From Granulicella sp. (lineage in GTDB: Bacteria > Acidobacteriota > Terriglobia > Terriglobales > Acidobacteriaceae): a stretch of DNA of 43,127 bases. A program made the position numbers and the translations under genes. The DNA lies in NCBI GenBank assembly GCA_027335345.1, contig DAHWOF010000069.1, positions 1-43,127 of the forward strand, written 5' to 3'. Under the pieces are notes generated by a model. The model was not told the origin of the DNA and did no database searches. It was given only the letters and a program-made list of their open reading frames with translations. This document shows positions 16,944 through 25,588 of the stretch, in pieces. Position 1 is the first letter of the stretch; the number at the start of each line of letters is the position of its first letter.

Positions 16944-17423
16944 TCAAGCGGTGGTTGATGCGGCAGCTTTTGGGGGGCGGCGCAGACTCTTGACCTGGGG
17001 GCGAAGTCCCAGGATCTCAAAGCCGGTCAGCCGGCTCTTGGATACATAGATCAGCCAGTTGTTTCCAATAGGATCGGCCGGCGCCATGAAGAACCCCGGA
17101 CCAACGATGTGGTCCAGAGAGTTATGGATGATCCCTTCGATGGTTTCGCCGTCGTCGAAGCGAATGCGAATCCACAGGCACTCCATGGGCGGCATCCGGT
17201 TGTGGAAGAGCAGGTCGACATGGCTGGTCTGGCCGGAGAAATCCTTTACGAAAAAGACAGCTTTGATGTTGGTCAGAGCAATGTCTTCCACTTCTCCGGA
17301 GTTCTGGCGCCGCAGACGAATGGACGTCAGTCCCTGAGTATGGGCCCCATCCATCTCCGGCGGCCATTGCGAGCGGTCGGCGAATCCTTTGAGGGTGTAA
17401 TCCTGGCCGCGGACCACAATCAT
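16944..17423 (-). CDS. DUF6982-like protein downstream of a sigma-54 regulator
   Basis: This protein of about 159 residues, counted from ATG 17421-17423, opens with MIVVRGQDYTLKGFAD. It contains TNIKAVFFVKDFSGQ and FDDGETIEGIIHN, the pattern of the DUF6982 family, which often accompanies PilZ or regulator genes. A variant start is the TTG at 17463-17465, which overlaps the regulator's TGA; no convincing ribosome site decides between them. It directly follows the sigma-54 activator on the same strand, so the two are probably cotranscribed. No enzymatic residues are recognisable. A role in ligand sensing or protein interaction is only inference. Confidence 0.7.
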   Translation of the reverse strand: MIVVRGQDYTLKGFADRSQWPPEMDGAHTQGLTSIRLRRQNSGEVEDIALTNIKAVFFVKDFSGQTSHVDLLFHNRMPPMECLWIRIRFDDGETIEGIIHNSLDHIVGPGFFMAPADPIGNNWLIYVSKSRLTGFEILGLRPQVKSLRRPPKAAASTTA

Positions 17424-17461
17424 GTAGGGATCGTCGGAGCCTTCTCGGGGCGGGAAGTGAT

Positions 17462-18880
17462 TCAAGCTCTCCGTCTTGGAGCCAGATCGTACTGCTTGAT
17501 CTTGTACAGCAACGCCTTGTAGCTGATCTGCAGTTCGTTTGCCGCTGCCTTCCGGTTCCATCCGTTCGCCTCCAGAATCCGTTCGATTGCCGCCGCTTCT
17601 GCGTCTCCCTTCAGACTACGGACGAGTTGCTTCAGGCCTGAGCCCTTGATCTGATCCGGTGAGGCGTTGGCCTCAGAGTTCAGATGGGAGAAGGGGCTCA
17701 GGTCGGCAAGGATCGCCATCTCATCGCCGAGGATGAGGAATCGATTTATCACATGCTCCAGTTCCCGGCTGTTCCCTGGCCAGGAGTAACGAGTCAGAGC
17801 ATCGAGCAAGTTTCTGGAGGGAATGACCGGTTTGCCTCCATACTTGGCGGCTCCCTTTTGCAGAAAGTGTTGTGCGAGGACCGGAATCTCGTCACGGCGA
17901 TCCCGCAGGGGAGGAATGACAAGGGAGAAGCCATTGAGCCGGTAGTAGAGGTCCTCGCGAAAGCTCTTTTGGGTAATGGCCGCCTTCATGTTGATGTTGG
18001 TAGCCGCGATGACGCGTACGTCCACCTTCATGGGGGCCCGGCTACCCAGCCGCGAGAAAGTTCCATCCTGCAATACCTGAAGCAGCTTGGCTTGTAGGAT
18101 GGCGGGCATCTCGCCAATCTCATCGAGAAAGATGGTTCCGCCGCTGCAGATCTCAAACTTGCCGGGTTTGGCCTTGACGGCCCCGGTGAAGGCTCCCTGT
18201 TCATAGCCAAAGAGCTCACTTTCCAGCAGATCGGCCGGCATGGCGGCACAGTTCACCTTGAGGAACATGTGCTCGCTACGCAGCGACATCTTGTGGGTGT
18301 ACATGGCTAGAATCTCTTTGCCTGTACCACTTTCGCCCATAATGAGCACGGGAATATCGGATTTGGCCACCAGCGCCGCCTGGGCCTGCAGTTCGCGCAT
18401 CCGCTTGTTGGACCAGACGAAGGAGTGGCTATCGTCGAGTCGGATCTCCTGGGGCTCGGCCGAGGTGGCGCGGTCCACCAAGGCTAGGTGTTCCTCGATG
18501 GCCATCTCCAGATTTCCGTCCACAAAGGGCTTCAAGACGACCCCGCGCGGTCCGATACGAGTGACGATCTCCAGCTCCTTCACCTCGGCCGAGCAGGAAA
18601 GCAGGATGATCGGGACATCCGGGACCGAAGCTCGCACGTGGGAGAGGATGGGAAGCGACTGCTCGATGTTCTCCCAGGCCAGCAAGACAAGATGCGGCTC
18701 TGGGCCGGTGGCGCAGTGCTGAAGCAGGGAACTCTCATCGGAGTAGAGACTTAGACAGTATTGGCTGCCAAGCACCTCACGCAGGTACTCCAGCACCGCA
18801 AGATTGGAATCCAGGGCGAACAGCCGGGGCTTGGGCGTCTGCGCAAGCTTGGGACCCCCAAATGGCATCGTGTTCGACAT
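17462..18880 (-). CDS. Sigma-54-dependent activator with a degenerate receiver domain
   Basis: This 472-residue activator has a receiver-like domain at about 17-133, an AAA+ domain at about 155-390 and a Fis-type helix-turn-helix at the C-terminus ([17 protein letters not shown]). The AAA+ domain has Walker A GESGTGKE (182-189), the sigma-54-contacting GAFTGA (229-234) and Walker B IFLDE (250-254). In the receiver the strand-3 phospho-acceptor Asp is replaced: the segment reads LVLLAWEN with Ala68. The Lys of LKPF (Lys117) is kept. It resembles PrsR of exosortase loci in architecture, but normal phosphorylation appears impossible. ATG 18880 is preferred over 18895 because GGAG lies 7 bases upstream of it. 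Likely targets are the sigma-54-like promoters at 6488, 8133 and 8934. Confidence 0.9.
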   Translation of the reverse strand: MSNTMPFGGPKLAQTPKPRLFALDSNLAVLEYLREVLGSQYCLSLYSDESSLLQHCATGPEPHLVLLAWENIEQSLPILSHVRASVPDVPIILLSCSAEVKELEIVTRIGPRGVVLKPFVDGNLEMAIEEHLALVDRATSAEPQEIRLDDSHSFVWSNKRMRELQAQAALVAKSDIPVLIMGESGTGKEILAMYTHKMSLRSEHMFLKVNCAAMPADLLESELFGYEQGAFTGAVKAKPGKFEICSGGTIFLDEIGEMPAILQAKLLQVLQDGTFSRLGSRAPMKVDVRVIAATNINMKAAITQKSFREDLYYRLNGFSLVIPPLRDRRDEIPVLAQHFLQKGAAKYGGKPVIPSRNLLDALTRYSWPGNSRELEHVINRFLILGDEMAILADLSPFSHLNSEANASPDQIKGSGLKQLVRSLKGDAEAAAIERILEANGWNRKAAANELQISYKALLYKIKQYDLAPRRRA

Positions 18881-19254
18881 CGCAGGACTCCTCATACCGG
18901 TAGCTGACTCTCAGCCGAGGTTCGCTGAGCATCGATGTTCGCGTTCGGCGCGCGAATCTACAGAACCCGAACCCGGATAACACGGGCTCCATCGCCGTCA
19001 AGGTGGGTTCAGTCTAGACGAACCCAGAGAGAAAAGGAAGAACTTTGCAGTCAAAAAGAGAAAAAAATTCCACACATGTTGCATTAATTACATAGTAAAC
19101 AAAGGCGATTCCATCGCTTACTGGATGCAATCGAGAGGATTGTGCGCGAGCCGGGAGGAGAATTGAGCCCGAGATTCCAACAAGCCATGTATGGCCTCCA
19201 ACGTGCAAGGTACTCGGCAGGTTTGCAAATCAAGATTGTTGGCAGGACATCCCT
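18881..19254. promoter_or_regulatory. Divergent control region between two sigma-54 activators
   Basis: No gene is seen. The stretch 19031-19105 is much more AT-rich than its surroundings (runs of A, then TTGCATTAATTACATAG) and probably holds the promoters of one or both activator genes. I could not assign a confident -35/-10 pair or a GG-N10-GC element. Confidence 0.45.
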
Positions 19255-20346
19255 TTGGACCACTTCGTGAACTCGGCTGCATTTCTGGATCTTCCGCCAT
19301 TGGACGTCGTCTTTGGGCGTACCCCATCCATGCAGGCTGTCCGCCAGAAGATCGAGCGGGTGGCGACCACCGATGTGCCAGTGCTGCTGCAAGGGGAGAC
19401 CGGGACCGGCAAGGAGATCTGTGCCAGGCTGGTACACGCTTTTTCTCGCCGCTCCAAGGATTCGCTGGTGAAGGTGAACTGCCCTTCCATACCGCAGACT
19501 CTGCTGGAGACGGAGCTCTTCGGTTACGAGAAGGGAGCCTTTACCGGAGCGCATACTACCAAGAGGGGCCGGGTGGAGCAGGCTCACCTGGGAACGCTCT
19601 TTCTGGATGAGGTAGGCAGCCTGGATCTGATGGTGCAATCCAAACTCCTGCAGGTCTTGCAGGACGGAACCTTTGTGCGGGTAGGTGGCCACTCCACGCT
19701 GGCCATCGAGACGCGTCTAGTCTCCGCGGCGAACCAGGATCTTCGCAATCAGGTGGAGGACGGGTCCTTCCGTCTGGACTTCTTGTACCGGATCAATGCG
19801 GTCACCATCAATCTTCCCCCCTTGCGGGCCCGCAAGGAAGACGTTCCTCAACTGGTCGATTATTTCCTGGAGCAGCATGCACGCACCTTCGGCCTTTCGC
19901 CGAGACCTCTGTCGCGCAACGCGCTGGAGCTGATGCAACGTTATGACTGGCCAGGAAATATCCGCCAACTGGAAAATATTGTCCGCAGCTATGTACTGAT
20001 TGGGAACGAAGATATTCTGACCGACGAGCTGATGCCGCAGCAGAGTGTCAACGACAGGATCATAGCGGACATCGATCTGAGCGAACCCGTCTCACTGCGA
20101 CATATCACCAAAAAAGCGACGCTGGATCTGGAGCGCCACATCATTCTTAAGGCGTTGCAGGCCAACAGTTGGAACCGTCAGAAGACCGCGAAGTGGCTGC
20201 ATATCAGTTACCGCTCTCTGTTGTACAAGCTGAGCGAAGAGAGCGCCCCCGTTCTCATGATGCCTTCAGCCCAGAAACATGGACCGGCCAAGGCAGCCGT
20301 GGATGATCCGTTACGACGAAAGCTGAGCGTTCCAACGCATCGCTGA
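19255..20346 (+). CDS. Sigma-54-dependent activator lacking a sensory domain
   Basis: This 363-residue protein starts almost directly with the AAA+ domain: Walker A GETGTGKE (47-54), GAFTGA (94-99) and Walker B LFLDE. It ends in a Fis-type helix-turn-helix (TAKWLHISYRSLLYKL) followed by a basic tail of about 35 residues. Without receiver, GAF or PAS domain it is built like PspF and should be controlled by a partner protein or by expression. The start is TTG 19255, with AGGA 8 bases upstream; no in-frame ATG is available before the domain begins, so the exact start is uncertain. It diverges from the other activator and is followed after 69 bp by the PEP-CTERM gene, probably on the same transcript. 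Confidence 0.88.
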   Translation: MDHFVNSAAFLDLPPLDVVFGRTPSMQAVRQKIERVATTDVPVLLQGETGTGKEICARLVHAFSRRSKDSLVKVNCPSIPQTLLETELFGYEKGAFTGAHTTKRGRVEQAHLGTLFLDEVGSLDLMVQSKLLQVLQDGTFVRVGGHSTLAIETRLVSAANQDLRNQVEDGSFRLDFLYRINAVTINLPPLRARKEDVPQLVDYFLEQHARTFGLSPRPLSRNALELMQRYDWPGNIRQLENIVRSYVLIGNEDILTDELMPQQSVNDRIIADIDLSEPVSLRHITKKATLDLERHIILKALQANSWNRQKTAKWLHISYRSLLYKLSEESAPVLMMPSAQKHGPAKAAVDDPLRRKLSVPTHR

Positions 20347-20415
20347 GCGTGGAACGATGAGAGTGTTGGAAAGAGACTTCAAGATGGGCGGCAGGGCATT
20401 GCACGAGGATCATCG

Positions 20416-21009
20416 ATGAGAATGAAATTTCGACTCCCGCTCTTCATCTTGCTGATGATCGCCAGTGTGGGGATTGGTACGATGGGCGTGCATGCGTCCA
20501 CTGACTGTCAGAATCTGTTTCTCGCCTATAAGCATCAGCTTGCCAAGCGTTTGCATCATCGGGTGAGCGCAGCGACGCTGGCGCGCTGGGCGGCCTGGAA
20601 CAAGGCTCATCCGCATTACCACCCGACCCCCAAAGAGTCGTTGAGCAAGATTGACTTTGTCTGTGATGTTCCAACCGATCCCTCGGGGATCGATCAACCT
20701 GTTCCGCCGGTATCGCTGCCTCCCTTGCTTCCCTCCATGACCAATACCTTTACCGCTCCGAGTCTGCCGAGCGTGACAGTGGCCAATCTGGTGCCGCCGG
20801 ATGTCCCGGTCATTCCTCCCACCGGAGATCCGATCTATCCCCCGATGGCCGCTCCCGGCCCTCCGGGCAGCTATAGCCCACCCTTGTCAGCAACGCCCGA
20901 GCCGGCAAGCCTGGTCTTCATGACCTCCGGGATGGTGGCCATGTCAGGGTTGGTGCTTTACCGGCGGCGGCCAAGGATGGTTTCGCAGCCCCCTGCGAAG
21001 TTGTCTTGA
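20416..21009 (+). CDS. PEP-CTERM sorting-signal protein (likely exosortase substrate)
   Basis: This 197-residue exported protein has a signal peptide at about 1-28 (hydrophobic run ending GVHAS). A short domain with two Cys and several His (about 30-80) and a Pro-rich region (about 85-158) follow. The C-terminal sorting signal has TPEPAS (PEP at 161-163), a hydrophobic helix and the basic stop YRRRP. Exosortases recognise this signal, so the protein is presumably processed by the enzyme at 7185-8105. Twelve residues follow the basic cluster, a longer tail than usual. GAGGA lies 6 bases before the ATG. The function of the mature part is unknown; a surface or matrix role is inference. Confidence 0.88.
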   Translation: MRMKFRLPLFILLMIASVGIGTMGVHASTDCQNLFLAYKHQLAKRLHHRVSAATLARWAAWNKAHPHYHPTPKESLSKIDFVCDVPTDPSGIDQPVPPVSLPPLLPSMTNTFTAPSLPSVTVANLVPPDVPVIPPTGDPIYPPMAAPGPPGSYSPPLSATPEPASLVFMTSGMVAMSGLVLYRRRPRMVSQPPAKLS

Positions 21010-21702
21010 GAGAGTGCGGGAGGGGCGGTCGCCACCATCCAGCCGGCTGCCGGGGTATCTGCAGCCGGTCTGGCCTCCAAAACGTCTGGATGCCTGCCGC
21101 GAGTTCCATCCCCGGAACGCCGCTTGCGCTCACTGGTCTTGTGCCGAGGCCGCAGGTCTGCGGAAATCCTATTTGACGGTACAACAGTATGCCTGTCCGG
21201 GGAAGAGGCCTAACGAAGCGTGGGCGCTGCTTCGCGCCTGTGCCTGACTGAAGATGCCATAGGCCGAGACAGGAATGGGTTCAATACCAGATTCCATCCT
21301 TATCATGATCATGCTGACGAACCAGCATGGGAGCGAGGAGTTGGCCGGACAAAGTGTCGGCGACGCCGGCTTTCTGGATGCCGGAACCAGGAGGTGCTGC
21401 AGCTTGGCTCCGATCGAGAGTTGCTTGCAAGTCCTTTCTCCCGAGTCCGGAGCGCGGTCATTTTGTTGCGAAAGTCTGGCTCTGGGCGAAGCTTGGCCCC
21501 AGGCGGGGATGCGCGCGATGCCCCATCTTTGCTGATCCATCCCGCGAGAGCCCGGATTCGAGCTGAACCCGTGATCCAAGTCACATAATGAAGAGCAGCG
21601 GAGTTGTCCAATGAAAGGCACAAGCAAGCATGACACGGTGTGATGGAGTGATAGGCCGTCGTGGGTCTCGCAACCGGGTCGTGTCACTGCAGGAGGACAA
21701 CG
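21010..21702. other. Long spacer, no recognisable gene
   Basis: About 690 bp between the PEP-CTERM gene and the Met-rich lipoprotein. Several short frames are open, but none shows a coherent start, family motif or signal peptide. Apart from the hairpin at 21043-21068 I see only the lipoprotein leader, whose ribosome site AGGAGG lies just before 21703. Confidence 0.45.
21043..21068. terminator. Hairpin after the PEP-CTERM gene
   Basis: CCGGCTGC (21043-21050) and GCAGCCGG (21061-21068) form a perfect 8-bp stem with a 10-base loop, 34 bp after the stop codon. It is a candidate transcription end, although no T-run follows. Confidence 0.45.
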
Positions 21703-23157
21703 ATGAACCGCCGCCAGCCAGTCTCCATGCGAAAGACCCCCAAATTCAGGTCCACGGGTACAGCGGTAATCGCCTGCCTCGCCCTCTTGTTCGCATCCCT
21801 GTTGACGGCGTGCAGTGGAGGCGGAAGCAACTCGGGCGCCGGGTCGACTCTCACTACCTCGCCCAAGACGACCGTCGAGGTGAATATGGGCGATTCGCCG
21901 GCTGACTGGATGCTCGCGTTCTCGATGAACATCACCTCCATGTCGCTGACCGGGAGCAATGGATCGGTTACCATTCTGTCTTCTTCGACGCCGATCGAGA
22001 TGATGCATCTTATGGGAACGATGCAGCCGCTGGCGATGGCGTCCGTTTCTCAAGGCACATACACAGGTGCATCCATCACGATTGGCTCCGCGACGGTGAT
22101 GTATTTGGATCCGACCACGAAAGCTCCCGTTCAGGCGACCATCGCCGGGCCCATGACCGCAAACGTCACCTTCAACAGCCCGGTCACGGTCGGGTCCACG
22201 CCGATGGCGATCGGCTTCGATCTGAATCTCGCCAGTTCTGTGACTGCCGGCTCCGGGGGTACCCTCAGCATGAATCCCGTCTTCAATGTCAGTTCGGGGA
22301 TGCAGGGCTCGGGGAATGCTCTCGACCCAGCCAGCGGCGGGATTCAGCAGATGGTGGGCACGGTTTCCAGCGTTACGGGCAGTACGTTTGTCATGAATTC
22401 CATGCAGGCGGCACAGAGCTTTACCTTCGCGACCAACTCCTCAACCGTCTTCGACGGCGGCGGCATGAGCTCAATGTCGAGCGGCATGCTGGTGATCGTG
22501 GACGCCACGATGCAGGCCGACGGTTCGATGCTTGCAACCAAAGTACAGTCGATGATGGGATCCGGCGGGGCAATGAGCGGGGGCATCATCACCGCGGTGA
22601 CCGGTCAGCCGCCTACCTCATTCACCATGGTCATGCAAAACGGGGCCGGCGCCGGGATGATGTCGTCCGATTTTGCCGCAGGCGCGACGATGGATATGAA
22701 CGAGAGTTCCACCTATCAGATCGACGAAGACAACATGGACATGTCCGGCCTGCCGTTTACGCCGGTATTTGACGCGAGCCATGTTTACGCAGGCCAGAGC
22801 GTAATGTCCATCGGCTCCGGCGGGATGATGAGCGGGGGTGGTGGAATGATGGGCGGCGGCTCGATGTCCGGCTCCATGACGGTCTCGAACCTTGAACTGG
22901 AACCGCAGGGGTTGAGCGGTACGGTTGCGACGACGCTCACGAGCGGCGTCGCCACGAGCTTCACCCTGACTCTTCCCTCCGATTCTGCCTTTACCACCCT
23001 CACCGGAGCGAGCACGGTGACGGTCTACCAACAGACGGGAACCACGATGGCCAGCGGATCATCCATCCCCAGCGGCTCCACAACGGAGGTGTTTGGACTC
23101 TTGTTCTTCGACAGTGGGCAATGGAAGATGGTCGCATCCCAAATGGAATCCAACTAA
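21703..23157 (+). CDS. Met-rich DUF4382/DUF5666-type lipoprotein
   Basis: This 484-residue exported lipoprotein has the lipobox LTAC with Cys37, followed by a Ser/Gly linker. Residues about 55-185 match the DUF4382 pattern (a VNMGDSPADWMLAF opening, then TPIEMMHLMGTMQPLAM). A DUF5666-like beta domain follows (GTVSSVTGSTFVMNS and onward). Residues in the last third include Gly/Met-rich segments such as GGMMSGGGGMMGGGSM. The large number of Met residues is unusual and recalls periplasmic copper-binding Met-motif proteins, but metal binding is only inference. Start: ATG 21703 has AGGAGG 6 bases upstream and leads into the signal sequence, so the longer frame from 21661 is rejected. It appears monocistronic. 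Confidence 0.8.
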   Translation: MNRRQPVSMRKTPKFRSTGTAVIACLALLFASLLTACSGGGSNSGAGSTLTTSPKTTVEVNMGDSPADWMLAFSMNITSMSLTGSNGSVTILSSSTPIEMMHLMGTMQPLAMASVSQGTYTGASITIGSATVMYLDPTTKAPVQATIAGPMTANVTFNSPVTVGSTPMAIGFDLNLASSVTAGSGGTLSMNPVFNVSSGMQGSGNALDPASGGIQQMVGTVSSVTGSTFVMNSMQAAQSFTFATNSSTVFDGGGMSSMSSGMLVIVDATMQADGSMLATKVQSMMGSGGAMSGGIITAVTGQPPTSFTMVMQNGAGAGMMSSDFAAGATMDMNESSTYQIDEDNMDMSGLPFTPVFDASHVYAGQSVMSIGSGGMMSGGGGMMGGGSMSGSMTVSNLELEPQGLSGTVATTLTSGVATSFTLTLPSDSAFTTLTGASTVTVYQQTGTTMASGSSIPSGSTTEVFGLLFFDSGQWKMVASQMESN

Positions 23158-23367
23158 GCTGCTTTCAGTGTCAGTGCTGGGCGAAAGCTCGACCTCAATG
23201 GGTACCCTTCCCAGTGTTCGTGGCCGCCTTCAGGTTCGGTTGCCGAGGTGGAGGGAAAGCGCCATAGCAAAGCCGGTTCGGGGAACCCATCAACGTGGAA
23301 ACAGCTCTATGGCAAAGGAGTCGGGTGAAGACAGCAGCGCGTAAGGTGCTCTGCCATCGCAACGACC

Positions 23368-23586
23368 TCAATGGCAGCAGGCGCCTCGTAGTTGGACCGG
23401 GGGGCACTTGACCGAGCCGTAGGAGCAGAAGACGCAGCAGTCTCCCGGGAGCGGCCGCAGCACAGAGTGGCAGTTTGCGCACTCATGGAAGAAGCGGCAG
23501 GAGTCGGTCGGCATCTCTTCCAGCGTGGCGTGGCCGCACTGTGGACAGGTCAGGGTGGATTGAAGGATGACTTGAGTGTCGTTCAT
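23368..23586 (-). CDS. Small GDCCVxC-domain protein
   Basis: This 72-residue Cys-rich protein has a CPQCGH pair near the N-terminus, HECANCHSVL in the middle and the hallmark GDCCVFCSYG followed by KCPP. The family is known as GDCCVxC-domain (seleno)proteins; some members carry selenocysteine, but here every position is encoded by normal Cys codons. It probably binds a metal or takes part in thiol chemistry; the function is not established. ATG 23584-23586 has AGAGGA 7 bases upstream, so the long upstream frame is not used. It sits between the Met-rich lipoprotein (convergent) and the UDP-sugar dehydrogenase (same strand, stop about 260 bp away). Confidence 0.85.
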   Translation of the reverse strand: MNDTQVILQSTLTCPQCGHATLEEMPTDSCRFFHECANCHSVLRPLPGDCCVFCSYGSVKCPPVQLRGACCH

Positions 23587-23846
23587 CGTTGAGTCCTCTC
23601 TCGATCTGAACTCGATTCTACGCCGGAACGGCGGAGCCGAGGCTTTCGGATGGACTGCAAGCGATGGCGTTGAGCCATGCATGGCCAGGGTTGAGTTCAG
23701 TTGCGACGATGGTCTGCACAGTGCGGACACCCGCAAACAAGCCCTCCGGCGGAGGCGTTCCGCTGGAGGGCCAGCTGGATGCGATGGGTGCGAGACGATC
23801 GGAGAGCGCTGCCGGCTCACCGGATCTCGCGTAGAGAGAACCTGCC

Positions 23847-25214
23847 CTAACACCTGACGATCTTGTCCGAGACGATCCCTTTGGTTGCGTTTCGAGAGTC
23901 TACAACTAACTGCGCTGAGCGAACGATCTCCTTATAGTCATAGTCGGAGTGGTCGGTCACGATCAGGACGCAATCGTACTGCTCCAGCCTCTCCAGCGGG
24001 GTGCAGGTCATATTCAGGTTGTAATGCCGGCCCCTGCCCACGGTGGGGAAGAACGGATCGTTGTAGAGAACTTCGGCGCCTTCCCTGCGAAGAAGCTCGA
24101 TGATCGTCAGGGAGGGAGACTCGCGCAGGTCATCGATATCCTTCTTGTAGGCCATGCCGAGCATCAGGATTCTAGATCCATTCAGCGCCTTCTTGTGCCG
24201 GTTCAGGGCCTGGCCGACGGTCTGCACGACATACTCCGGCATGGCTCCGTTCACCTCACCGGCCAACTCGATGAAGCGGGTATGGAAGTCGTACTCTCGA
24301 GCCTTCCAGCTCAGATAGAACGGATCGATGGGAATGCAGTGACCTCCCAGGCCCGGTCCGGGATAGAACGGCTGAAAGCCGAAGGGCTTGGTGGCCGCCG
24401 CGTCGATCACCTCCCAGATATCGACTCCCATACGCAGGGAAAGCACCTTGAGCTCATTGACCAGAGCGATGTTGACGCAGCGGTAGATGTTTTCCAGCAG
24501 CTTGGTCATCTCCGCCACGCGGGTGGAAGAGACTCGAATCGACTTGATGAAGATCGCCTCGTAGAGCGTAGCCGCCAGCTCCGTTGCGATGGGGTCGTGT
24601 CCACCTACTACCTTGGGGATATCCTTGCGCGCCACCGTCATGTTGCCTGGATCTTCGCGTTCCGGGGAGAACGCTACATAGAAGACACCCTTATCCAAAA
24701 CCGGGCCCCGTCCCTGAACCTCCAGGCCGGAGGCGCTTCCATCGAGCAGGATGGGAATCATCAACTCCTCTGTTGTGCCGGGGTAGGTGCTGCTCTCCAG
24801 CACTACAAGTTGTCCCTCGCGGAGCCATGGGGCGACGGACTTGGCCGTCTTCTCAATGAAGCTGACGTCCGGTTCGCGATGTTCCGTCAATGGAGTGGGC
24901 ACGCACAGGATGATCGCGTCCTGCTCGGAGATGTGGGAGAAGTCAGCGGTTGCCTGGAAGCCCTTTTCGCGAGCCTGTTGAATCTCATCGCTGCCGATTC
25001 GAAAGATGTAGGAGCGGCCTGCCTGCAGATCCGCGATCTTCTTCTCGTCGATATCAAATCCGGTGACCTTGAAGCCTGCTCCACAGAGTAAGAGCGTAAG
25101 CGGCAAGCCTACATAGCCAAGACCGATCACGCCAATTCTGGCGTTATGAGCTTGCAGGCGCTCAAGTCGTTCCCGGGCGATCGCCGGCATGGTGAGATTT
25201 TCGTTGGTCGTCAT
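23847..25214 (-). CDS. UDP-sugar 6-dehydrogenase (UDP-GlcNAc dehydrogenase-like)
   Basis: This 455-residue cytoplasmic enzyme oxidises the C6 hydroxyl of a UDP-sugar to a uronic acid using two NAD+. The NAD motif GLGYVG is at 31-36 and the conserved ESSTYPGTTEE at 140-150. The central helix segment is EMTKLLENIYR, and the catalytic Cys293 lies in GPGLGGHCIPIDPFY. The C-terminal UDP-binding domain follows. The sequence around the catalytic Cys resembles the WbpA/TviB UDP-HexNAc group more than UDP-glucose dehydrogenase. It could supply an acidic sugar for the exopolysaccharide made by the upstream locus. No Shine-Dalgarno precedes ATG 25214; ATG at codon 9 is an alternative. Confidence 0.92.
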   Translation of the reverse strand: MTTNENLTMPAIARERLERLQAHNARIGVIGLGYVGLPLTLLLCGAGFKVTGFDIDEKKIADLQAGRSYIFRIGSDEIQQAREKGFQATADFSHISEQDAIILCVPTPLTEHREPDVSFIEKTAKSVAPWLREGQLVVLESSTYPGTTEELMIPILLDGSASGLEVQGRGPVLDKGVFYVAFSPEREDPGNMTVARKDIPKVVGGHDPIATELAATLYEAIFIKSIRVSSTRVAEMTKLLENIYRCVNIALVNELKVLSLRMGVDIWEVIDAAATKPFGFQPFYPGPGLGGHCIPIDPFYLSWKAREYDFHTRFIELAGEVNGAMPEYVVQTVGQALNRHKKALNGSRILMLGMAYKKDIDDLRESPSLTIIELLRREGAEVLYNDPFFPTVGRGRHYNLNMTCTPLERLEQYDCVLIVTDHSDYDYKEIVRSAQLVVDSRNATKGIVSDKIVRC

Positions 25215-25588
25215 AGACAGAATTATTGCACCTCAATGCAGAAAGTCAGGGCGCGGGTTGCTCCAGGATCCAAGGTTTCCAAGATCGTCCACGGTTCTGT
25301 TGACTAAAAATGAGACCCGGCGCGAGACCAGACAAAGACAGAGTCTCCGGCTGGAAGCAACTCCCTGAGATCCGTACTCTCAAGATACTGTGGAGCCGCA
25401 GGCGGCTCAAGGGTCAGAACAGTTCCACGCGCGGTTTCTTCCAGCAAATTCTTCCTTCCGTTATGCTAACCTTGGAAATCTGTGGCCGACATGCGGCGAC
25501 CTAGCTTACGGCGAAATTTCATCCAAGTCAGCAAAGCGCAACCAAGCCCCGCAATGCCAAATCGAAAGTCTGTGAAACCGATACCAGA
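25215..25588. other. Divergent spacer between UDP-sugar dehydrogenase and glutaminase-like gene
   Basis: No gene is recognised. It holds the minus-strand promoter listed at 25222-25249 and presumably a plus-strand promoter for the gene at 25589, where TATGCT near 25462 is a weak -10 candidate without a clear -35. Confidence 0.4.
25222..25249 (-). promoter_or_regulatory. Putative sigma-70 promoter of the UDP-sugar dehydrogenase
   Basis: On the minus strand, CTGACT (25249-25244) and AATAAT (25227-25222) are 16 bases apart. They match the -35/-10 consensus at 4 of 6 and 5 of 6 positions. The predicted start would fall at about 25215, next to the ATG at 25214. That would make a nearly leaderless message, in line with the missing ribosome site. 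Confidence 0.4.

Noticed and set aside
20381-20405. Sigma-54-like element before the PEP-CTERM gene (CGGCAGGGCATTGCA)
   Set aside because: The GG and GC are only 9 bases apart, and the implied transcription start would fall on the start codon. A second weak match (TGGAAAGAGACTTCAA) lacks the essential GC.
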